In this document: positions 1 through 3,818 of the stretch, piece by piece | How positions within the stretch are numbered: the stretch's first letter is position 1 | How the letters are laid out: each line of letters starts with the position of its first letter | NCBI GenBank assembly: GCA_030655715.1 | Contig: JAUSPR010000263.1 | Span: 1 to 9,775, forward strand | Reading direction: 5' to 3' | DNA from: Thermoplasmata archaeon | Lineage (GTDB): Archaea > Thermoplasmatota > Thermoplasmata > SG8-5 | DNA length: 9,775 nucleotides | Made by a program: the position numbers and the translations under genes | Notes under the pieces: model-generated | The model's database searches: none | The model's input: the letters and a program-made list of their open reading frames with translations, nothing else | What the model was told of the DNA's origin: nothing

Positions 1-600
1 CTGCTGAAAGGCCATCTGAAGACAAAGGAAGAATGCGATTGCGACGGCACTGGCTGTCCCAATTGTCAGATTATGTTTTCTCTGAACAAGAGAGGCCCGT
101 GCACTGTTTATTCAGGTGAACTGGAACCTCTGGGTGACGAGAAGCTCAAGCCCCATGATGCAATTATTCCGATAGTCAAACTGACAGAGGATGAGGGCAT
201 TCTGATTTATGCAACTGCTCACCTTGGAACAGGTAAAACCCATGCCAGATGGCAGGCTGTTCACGCAGCTGGGTACAAGCCTATTCCCGAGATAACAGTC
301 AACCTGGACAAGGTTAAAGACGCAGAAAGGATTGCAGGAAGCTGCCCCAAAGACGTGTTCAAGGTGAACAAGAAAACACTCACCGTGGTTGACCCAGAGG
401 CCTGCATTCTTTGCAGAACATGCGAGCATGAAGACCTGGGCGGCATAGGTGCAGTCAAGGTAAATGCGGAAACCACCAGATATCAATTCAGATTCGAAAC
501 CGATGGAAGCGTTGACCCCGCGACTGCAATCAAATACGCGCTTGGTCAATTATCTATCAAGTTCACGGATTTTGAAACACTTCTGGCAGAAACTAAATAA
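1..600 (+). CDS. rpoD: DNA-directed RNA polymerase subunit D (Rpo3), 3' part
   Basis: This is the alpha/Rpb3-like assembly subunit of archaeal RNA polymerase, which pairs with subunit L to form the platform for the two large subunits. The reading frame is open from base 1 and ends in TAA at 598-600. It shows 199 residues, so roughly the first 60 of a usual 260 or so are missing. Four Cys codons at 34, 40, 55 and 64 (CxC-x4-CxxC) correspond to the zinc loop seen in Rpb3. The AHLGTGKTHARWQ stretch is the subunit D signature. A second Cys set, one at 343 (CPKDVF) and three at 403, 412 and 421 (CILCRTC), forms the ferredoxin-like insert that binds an Fe-S cluster in several archaeal D subunits. 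With only four such Cys, a single cluster is expected. The next gene, rps3ae, starts 75 bp downstream. The usual archaeal followers L18e, L13 and S9 are absent here. Confidence 0.95.
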   Translation: MLKGHLKTKEECDCDGTGCPNCQIMFSLNKRGPCTVYSGELEPLGDEKLKPHDAIIPIVKLTEDEGILIYATAHLGTGKTHARWQAVHAAGYKPIPEITVNLDKVKDAERIAGSCPKDVFKVNKKTLTVVDPEACILCRTCEHEDLGGIGAVKVNAETTRYQFRFETDGSVDPATAIKYALGQLSIKFTDFETLLAETK

Positions 601-624
601 TGAGGCTTAAAAATGATGACCATA

Positions 625-635
625 TCTATAAATAA
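625..635 (+). promoter_or_regulatory. Candidate TATA box for rps3ae
   Basis: The sequence TCTATAAATAA centres near 630. A start site about 26 nt downstream would fall near 656 and leave a leader of about 20 nt that holds the Shine-Dalgarno sequence at 664-669. Spacing and composition fit an archaeal TBP site. No BRE stands out clearly, and read-through from rpoD is equally possible. Confidence 0.45.
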
Positions 636-663
636 CATATCCAATATCTCCGCTAACCCCGAA

Positions 664-669
664 GGGAGG
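664..669 (+). promoter_or_regulatory. Shine-Dalgarno site of rps3ae
   Basis: GGGAGG lies six bases before the ATG at 676 and fixes the start of the ribosomal protein gene. It contrasts with the two following genes, guaA and the pseudouridine synthase, which have no such site. Confidence 0.75.
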
Positions 670-675
670 CTTTAA

Positions 676-1419
676 ATGCCAGCACCAAAGACAAAAGCAA
701 AAGGAAGGGCAACCAAGGACAAGTGGAAGTCCAAGGTTTGGTACGATGTGATGGCGCCGGACATGTTCAACCGGCAGAAGGTAGCGGAGACCATGACAGA
801 TGAATCCGAGAAGCTCATGGGCAGGATTGCCGAAGTTACCGTCCAGGACATCAACGGAGATTTTTCGAAGATGCATATCAAGTTGCGATTCAAGGTTAAT
901 GACGTTCGCGGTACTGAAGCTCACACTTATTTCGTGGGCCATGACATGTCCAGTGACTATGTTCGCAGGATGACGCGCCGCAGAAAAAGCAAGATCGACC
1001 TGATAGTGGACACCAAGACACGCGATGATTTCATAATTCGGCTAAAACCCCTGGCCATTTCAGGCAACAGGATACGTTCCTCCCAGCAGTCTGCGATTCG
1101 CCACATTATAACAACTGTCATTAAGGATTTCTGCTCGACAAGACCGCTCGACGAGATTGTGAAAGCGATTATATCTGGCCAGCTGGCTAAAATGACTGCT
1201 TCGGCATGCAAGCCCATTCACCCGCTCCAGAGAGTCGAGATACACAAGTCCGAGATTTTGAAGGCAGGCTTTATTCCGGCAATACCAGATGCACCGGAGG
1301 AAGAAGAGCCGGTTGCAGCGGAACCGACAGAGGAAGCACCGGCAGAAGCTCCACAAGCTGACGAATCCGAGGTCATCGAGGAATCCGAGGAAATCGCTCC
1401 CGAACCACCAGTTGAATGA
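676..1419 (+). CDS. rps3ae: 30S ribosomal protein eS1 (S3Ae)
   Basis: This is a small-subunit ribosomal protein shared by archaea and eukaryotes (eS1, formerly S3Ae), located on the platform near the mRNA exit. The protein has 247 residues. The family core runs from about residue 14 to 203, with KWKSKVWYDVMAPDMFN near the N terminus, the basic MTRRRKSKIDL stretch near residues 100-110, and IHPLQRVEIHKSEILKAG near the end of the core. The basic, Lys-rich first 20 residues suit rRNA contact. From about residue 204 the protein continues into a low-complexity tail of some 44 residues, almost all Glu, Pro, Ala and Asp with no Lys or Arg. Archaeal homologues are usually nearer 200 residues, so this tail is an extension. 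The start is the ATG with GGGAGG six bases upstream. Confidence 0.93.
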   Translation: MPAPKTKAKGRATKDKWKSKVWYDVMAPDMFNRQKVAETMTDESEKLMGRIAEVTVQDINGDFSKMHIKLRFKVNDVRGTEAHTYFVGHDMSSDYVRRMTRRRKSKIDLIVDTKTRDDFIIRLKPLAISGNRIRSSQQSAIRHIITTVIKDFCSTRPLDEIVKAIISGQLAKMTASACKPIHPLQRVEIHKSEILKAGFIPAIPDAPEEEEPVAAEPTEEAPAEAPQADESEVIEESEEIAPEPPVE

Positions 1420-1432
1420 GCAGGTATCTGTC

Positions 1433-1469
1433 TCCGTAATCTTATTGATTTCAGATTGCTGATTACGGA
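1433..1469. repeat. 9-bp inverted repeat upstream of guaA
   Basis: TCCGTAATC (1433-1441) and its exact reverse complement GATTACGGA (1461-1469) are separated by 19 bases. The pair begins 14 bases after the rps3ae stop and ends 11 bases before the guaA TATA box. No U-tract follows the second arm, so a classical terminator is unlikely. Its place just upstream of the BRE/TATA region would suit a regulator-binding site or an mRNA 3'-end hairpin. Confidence 0.5.
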
Positions 1470-1480
1470 ATGAAAACAAA

Positions 1481-1487
1481 TTATATA
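1481..1487 (+). promoter_or_regulatory. TATA box for leaderless guaA
   Basis: TTATATA centres at 1484, which is 26 bases before the guaA ATG at 1510. It is preceded by the A-rich stretch GAAAACAAA, which could serve as BRE. Transcription should start at or next to the A of the start codon. No Shine-Dalgarno sequence lies between box and ATG, so a leaderless mRNA is the likely product. Confidence 0.65.
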
Positions 1488-1509
1488 CTTGAGAGACTTC
1501 CCTTTCCCC

Positions 1510-2085
1510 ATGCGAATCGACGTGTTCGACAATGGAGGCCAGTGGACCCACAGGGAGTGGCGCGTTCTCAGATATCTGGGCGTGGAGACCAAGATTATTC
1601 CCAATACGACCAAGATTGAGGACCTGGAGGTTGACGGTCTCGTGCTCTCAGGCGGGGCTCCCAGGATCGGCACAGAAGCCATGAAACTGGGCAATACCGC
1701 GGATATTCTGAACCGAGCGGATTTTCCAATACTGGGCATCTGCGTGGGATGCCAATTTATTGCGTTACATTTCGGGGGAAAGGCTGATGCTGCGGATACG
1801 CCGGAATACGGTGCAATCGACGTCACAATCACAGAACCCGGTGACATACTGGAAGGGATAAAATCCCCATTCAAGGCCTGGGAGAGCCACAATGACGAGG
1901 TCAAGTTCCTTCCCGATGATTTCACCAACCTGGCGTTCTCCGAGAACTGCAAGATACAGGCATTCAAATATACTAAAAAACCTTACTATGGGCTGCAGTT
2001 TCATCCTGAGGTCGAGCATACTGAATTTGGTTCGGACATTTTCAAGAATTTTGTGGGTATCTGCGAGCGGCATCAAAAGTGTTGA
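1510..2085 (+). CDS. guaA (glutaminase subunit, guaAa): GMP synthase, glutamine amidotransferase subunit
   Basis: This class I glutamine amidotransferase hydrolyses glutamine and passes ammonia to the separate ATP-pyrophosphatase subunit, which converts XMP to GMP. Most archaea encode the two as separate proteins, and the partner is not in this window. The 191-residue length fits the family. The N terminus MRIDVFDNGGQWTHR is the archaeal GuaA start, and LVLSGGAPRIG (about 44-54) supplies the oxyanion strand. The catalytic triad is visible as Cys78 in GICVGCQ, with His165 and Glu167 in QFHPEVEHTEFG. The nucleophile elbow is usually GICLGHQ, so Cys81 replaces the common His. SHNDEV (126-131) matches the conserved SHxDEV motif. 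I chose the ATG at 1510 over the in-frame TTG at 1489 because the family begins there and the TATA box lies 26 bases upstream. Confidence 0.93.
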   Translation: MRIDVFDNGGQWTHREWRVLRYLGVETKIIPNTTKIEDLEVDGLVLSGGAPRIGTEAMKLGNTADILNRADFPILGICVGCQFIALHFGGKADAADTPEYGAIDVTITEPGDILEGIKSPFKAWESHNDEVKFLPDDFTNLAFSENCKIQAFKYTKKPYYGLQFHPEVEHTEFGSDIFKNFVGICERHQKC

Positions 2086-2117
2086 GATATTGCCCTGTCT
2101 ATTACTCCCAGCCTACT

Positions 2118-2278
2118 TGGGTTGAGTTTGGGGAATCGGGAACTGGGAATCGGGAACGGTAAATCCGAATGTCCCACAGGAATTCGGATACAGATAAAAG
2201 GCTGAAGAGGTCAGTTCCAGTTAACTGACCGATTCCCTACTCCATATTCCCGATTCCCCCTCCTCCAATCCCAACCCA
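2118..2278. repeat. Nested inverted-repeat element, possible branched structured RNA
   Basis: The spacer after guaA holds a set of complementary arms. An outer 7-bp pair joins 2118-2124 (TGGGTTG) to 2272-2278. A perfect 13-bp pair joins 2130-2142 (GGGGAATCGGGAA) to 2247-2259. A 9-bp pair joins 2145-2153 (GGGAATCGG) to 2229-2237. Inside lie an 8-bp hairpin (2163-2170 with 2182-2189, ATCCGAAT/ATTCGGAT, 11-base loop) and a hairpin at 2209-2216 with 2223-2230 (GGTCAGTT/AACTGACC, 6-base loop) whose last two pairs compete with the 9-bp stem. The left arms form a tandem 14-bp direct repeat (2131-2144 and 2145-2158). The whole could fold as a three-way-junction RNA or as a cruciform. I recognise no known family. 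A MITE-like repeat is the main alternative. Confidence 0.6.
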
Positions 2279-2283
2279 TATAT
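2278..2283 (+). promoter_or_regulatory. TATA box for leaderless pseudouridine synthase gene
   Basis: ATATAT centres near 2280-2281, about 26 bases before the ATG at 2307, so transcription should begin at the start codon. No good Shine-Dalgarno sequence precedes the ATG (CCGGGGCG only). The box abuts the outer arm of the inverted-repeat element, so a structure or protein at that element could affect TBP access. Confidence 0.6.
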
Positions 2284-2306
2284 CCTGAATCAGATATTCC
2301 GGGGCG

Positions 2307-3029
2307 ATGAAGTCCCGTCTCCAGAAAATTATCGCGGATTCCGGCCTGTGCTCCAGGCGCAAGGCCGAGATAATGATAGATGACCGTCGCGTCAAGGTCA
2401 ACGGAAAGGTTGCCAACCTGGGTGATTCTGCGGATCCAGAAAACGATATAATTCTGGTGAACGGCAAGGCCCTGACAAAACAGCCGAAAATCTACATCCT
2501 GCTGAACAAACCACCGGGGTATGAATGCACAATGGACAGCACGACCGGGAAACCGCTGGCAATCGACCTTGTGGGCATAAAATCACGAATATTTTCTGTC
2601 GGAAGGTTAGATCTAAATTCCCGCGGATTGCTGCTTCTTACCAATGACGGAGAATTTGCAAACAAGATAATCCATCCCACCGGTTCGGTGGAGAAAGAGT
2701 ACCATGTCAAGGTAGCGAATTCCGTTCCGGATGATATAATCGAAGTGCTGAGAACCGGTGTCTGGCTAGAAGGAGTCAAGACCAGGCCATGTCAGGTGGA
2801 AGTTCTTGAAAGAGGGAAGCATGCAACCATGCTGAAATTCATTCTCCATGAAGGAAGAAAGCGCCAAGTTCGGAGAATGCTGGAAATTTATGGGTTCAAG
2901 GCCATAGACCTGAAAAGAGAGCGAATAGGCAATCTGATTTTGGCTGGCTTGAAGGAAGGCCGATGGCGAAATCTCACCACGGTTGAAGTTAAGGCTCTCC
3001 TCGAATTTAAAGGCCAGGAGTTGGAATAA
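2307..3029 (+). CDS. rRNA pseudouridine synthase, RsuA/RluB/RluE/RluF family
   Basis: The enzyme isomerises a specific uridine, probably in rRNA, to pseudouridine. The 240 residues match the family in order. An N-terminal S4 RNA-binding domain spans about residues 3-50 (RLQKIIADSGLCSRRKAE, then VKVNGKVANLG). The catalytic domain has YILLNKPPGYECT (63-75), the motif VGRLDLNSRGLLLLTNDGE with catalytic Asp102, EKEYHVKV, and HEGRKRQVRRML near the C terminus. The size is close to RluB or RsuA of bacteria. Archaea normally rely on guide-RNA-directed Cbf5, Pus10 and TruD-type enzymes, so a bacterial-style RsuA/RluB protein suggests an acquired gene. I cannot name the target uridine or choose between RsuA and RluB from this sequence. 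Codon use looks like that of its neighbours, so a transfer would be old. Transcription appears leaderless, from the TATA box at 2278. Confidence 0.9.
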   Translation: MKSRLQKIIADSGLCSRRKAEIMIDDRRVKVNGKVANLGDSADPENDIILVNGKALTKQPKIYILLNKPPGYECTMDSTTGKPLAIDLVGIKSRIFSVGRLDLNSRGLLLLTNDGEFANKIIHPTGSVEKEYHVKVANSVPDDIIEVLRTGVWLEGVKTRPCQVEVLERGKHATMLKFILHEGRKRQVRRMLEIYGFKAIDLKRERIGNLILAGLKEGRWRNLTTVEVKALLEFKGQELE

Positions 3030-3083
3030 AACAGTTTGTAAGTCCCTTATATTTAATACTATTGAAAAAACTATCAAAAAATA

Positions 3084-3100
3084 TTTATTTCATTTTTTCT
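3084..3100 (+). terminator. U-rich terminator after the pseudouridine synthase gene
   Basis: A T-rich run with a T6 core at 3093-3098 lies about 55-70 bases past the stop codon at 3029. There is no stable hairpin before it. Archaeal RNA polymerase terminates at oligo-U tracts without a required hairpin, so this is a plausible intrinsic terminator separating the enzyme gene from the tRNA unit. Confidence 0.5.
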
Positions 3101-3152
3101 ATAAATTGTTGTGTTGGATATCGTATTATATAGACTAAATAATAGGGTAACC

Positions 3153-3159
3153 TTTATAT
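3153..3159 (+). promoter_or_regulatory. Candidate TATA box for the tRNA-Lys gene
   Basis: TTTATAT centres at 3156. A start site about 26 bases downstream would be near 3182, giving a short 5' leader of about 23 nt for RNase P to remove. The region 3030-3204 otherwise shows only AT-rich spacer and no coding potential. A second TATA-like string at 3189-3197 is too close to the tRNA to serve it. Confidence 0.5.
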
Positions 3160-3225
3160 GGGGGGAGTATGTCGGGGGTAAGCTAAACCTATATAATACT
3201 GGATGGGCCCGTAGCTCAGCTAGGT

Positions 3226-3255
3226 AAAGGTTGTTCTTGGAACAGTCTTCTAGAA
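3226..3255 (+). other. tRNA-Lys intron 1, D loop, position 20/21 (30 nt)
   Basis: The junctions form a bulge-helix-bulge. The central helix pairs CTAG (3220-3223) with CTAG (3250-3253). Bulge 1 is GTA (3224-3226) and bulge 2 is AAA (3254-3256). Cutting between bulge nucleotides 2 and 3 releases exactly 3226-3255 and restores the D loop. The intron folds into a 10-bp hairpin, 3227-3236 with 3240-3249, closing a 3-nt loop and including two adjacent G-U pairs. The outer helix is the D stem itself, with AG (3218-3219) unpaired beside it. Position 20/21 is a non-canonical intron site. Confidence 0.88.
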
Positions 3256-3272
3256 AGAGCATCTGGCTTTTA

Positions 3273-3307
3273 CTCAAACCAGCGCATCTGCGTTGGTTGG
3301 AGAAGAT
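3273..3307 (+). other. tRNA-Lys intron 2, anticodon loop, position 37/38 (35 nt)
   Basis: This is the classical archaeal tRNA intron site. The central helix pairs CTTT (3267-3270) with GAAG (3302-3305), with one U-G pair. Bulge 1 is TAC (3271-3273), bulge 2 is ATA (3306-3308), and the outer helix is the anticodon stem. The intron forms a long hairpin, 3274-3285 with 3290-3301, broken by a single A-G mismatch and closed by a 4-nt loop. Cutting between bulge nucleotides 2 and 3 leaves a proper 7-nt anticodon loop. Confidence 0.93.
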
Positions 3308-3329
3308 ACCAGGTGGCCCGGGGTTCGAA

Positions 3330-3448
3330 TCGTAGCCAGCGTAAAATCTGAATGGCTGGTAAAACTGGCCGTGAAGGTTTCCGTGTCCTAACATGGAAAC
3401 ACTCAAATCGGACTTGTCCGGTTTGATGCCAGATAAATTCGTCGAAAA
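3330..3448 (+). other. tRNA-Lys intron 3, T loop, position 59/60 (119 nt, structured)
   Basis: The central helix pairs TTCG (3324-3327) with CGAA (3443-3446). The bulges are AAT (3328-3330) and AAT (3447-3449), and the outer helix is the T stem. Cutting between bulge nucleotides 2 and 3 restores TTCGAAT followed by CCCCG. The inner helix is weak (3331-3332 with 3440-3441, leaving T3442 unpaired), so this is a slightly relaxed motif. Inside lie a hairpin 3336-3340/3355-3359 and a stem 3365-3369/3428-3432. That stem encloses two 9-bp hairpins, 3377-3385/3392-3400 and 3404-3412/3417-3425. This is much longer and more structured than the other two introns. No clear C/D boxes are present. Confidence 0.88.
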
Positions 3449-3487
3449 TCCCCGCGGGCTCGTAAATTAATTAGCAGAGGTGTGAGA

Positions 3488-3553
3488 ATGGCAGAGAAAA
3501 GCATTGCTTGGAGTATGGCCCCGTTAGAAGTACTATTTGTGCGGGGTGAGTAA
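3488..3553 (+). CDS. Candidate 21-codon leader ORF upstream of rpoH
   Basis: An ATG at 3488 opens a 21-residue frame (MAEKSIAWSM at the start, VRGE at the end) that stops at TAA 3551-3553, two bases before the rpoH ATG. GAGGTG at 3477-3482, five bases upstream of the ATG, is a strong Shine-Dalgarno sequence, better than that of rpoH. The rpoH ribosome-binding site lies inside the last codons. CCCCG (3519-3523) can pair with CGGGG (3542-3546), which would partly mask that site. Passage of ribosomes through the leader could open it. I see no similarity to a known protein. It may be a coupling peptide or chance. Confidence 0.4.
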   Translation: MAEKSIAWSMAPLEVLFVRGE

Positions 3554-3555
3554 GA

Positions 3556-3813
3556 ATGTCTGAATTGAATGTTTTGGAACATGATAACGTGCCTGAACAT
3601 CATCTTGTTGATGTGAAGGACGAGGAAAAGATTCTCACCATGTACAGTGTCGGAAAGGACCAACTTCCCAAAATTCGGAAGGGCGACCCTTGTCTGAAAA
3701 CCCTCGAAGAGGCAAAAGGCATGGATATCGATGAGGGAAGGTTAATTAAAATCATTCGAACACACACTGTTTCAGGCATATCCGTTGCCTACAGGGTAGT
3801 CGTGAGGGGGTAA
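3556..3813 (+). CDS. rpoH: DNA-directed RNA polymerase subunit H (Rpo5)
   Basis: This is the small archaeal subunit equivalent to the C-terminal domain of eukaryotic Rpb5. It sits at the jaw of the polymerase near downstream DNA. The 85 residues match the family length. Signature stretches are [13 protein letters not shown] near the N terminus, [15 protein letters not shown] in the middle, and [20 protein letters not shown] at the end. The start ATG is preceded by GGTGAG (3545-3550), which overlaps the end of the candidate leader ORF. The stop is followed five bases later by the rpoB ATG, and GAGGGGG (3804-3810) in its last codons serves as the rpoB ribosome-binding site, so translation is probably coupled. 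No separate promoter is obvious. A weak TATA-like GATAAATT at 3432-3439 lies within tRNA intron 3. Confidence 0.95.
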   Translation: MSELNVLEHDNVPEHHLVDVKDEEKILTMYSVGKDQLPKIRKGDPCLKTLEEAKGMDIDEGRLIKIIRTHTVSGISVAYRVVVRG

Positions 3814-3818
3814 TTTTC

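Larger units (their letters stand above)
3205..3462 (+). tRNA. tRNA-Lys(UUU) with three introns
   Basis: Exons are 3205-3225, 3256-3272, 3308-3329 and 3449-3462. Together they make 74 nt with a full cloverleaf. The acceptor stem is GGGCCCG with CGGGCTC (one G-U), and the D stem GCTC with GAGC around an AGCTAGGTA loop. The anticodon stem is TCTGG with CCAGG (one G-U) and its loop CTTTTAA carries anticodon UUU (3269-3271). The variable loop is TGGCC, and the T stem CGGGG with CCCCG encloses TTCGAAT. The discriminator is G73. Conserved U8, A14, G18, G19, U33 and the G15-C48 pair are all present, and CCA is not encoded. The introns, of 30, 35 and 119 nt, lie at positions 20/21, 37/38 and 59/60. 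The gene lies upstream of the RNA polymerase genes with no T-tract after its 3' end, so it may share their transcript. Confidence 0.95.

Noticed and set aside
1489..1509. In-frame TTG start seven codons upstream of the guaA ATG
   Set aside because: The TTG overlaps the end of the TATA region, has no Shine-Dalgarno sequence, and would place extra residues before the conserved N terminus MRIDVFDNGGQ.
1218..1967. Long open frame of 249 codons on the - strand across rps3ae and guaA
   Set aside because: It lies opposite two well-supported genes, spans their intergenic promoter, shows no recognisable motif and has no ribosome-binding site. It is a shadow of the + strand coding bias.
2118..2278. 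Insertion-sequence remnant or MITE with terminal inverted repeats
   Set aside because: No target-site duplication flanks the 13-bp or 7-bp arms and there is no transposase fragment. I keep it only as an alternative for the inverted-repeat element.
3189..3197. TATA-like CTATATAAT just before the tRNA
   Set aside because: Its centre is only 12 bases from the tRNA 5' end, so its start site would fall inside the D arm. The box at 3153-3159 fits better.
3330..3448. C/D box guide RNA inside tRNA intron 3
   Set aside because: CTGA occurs at 3348-3351 and TTGATGC near 3424, but the order and spacing do not give C, D', C' and D boxes, and no RUGAUGA match was found.
3205..3462. Degenerate tRNA pseudogene
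   Set aside because: All stems, tertiary bases, the anticodon and the discriminator are intact after removal of the three segments, and the junctions form proper splice motifs.
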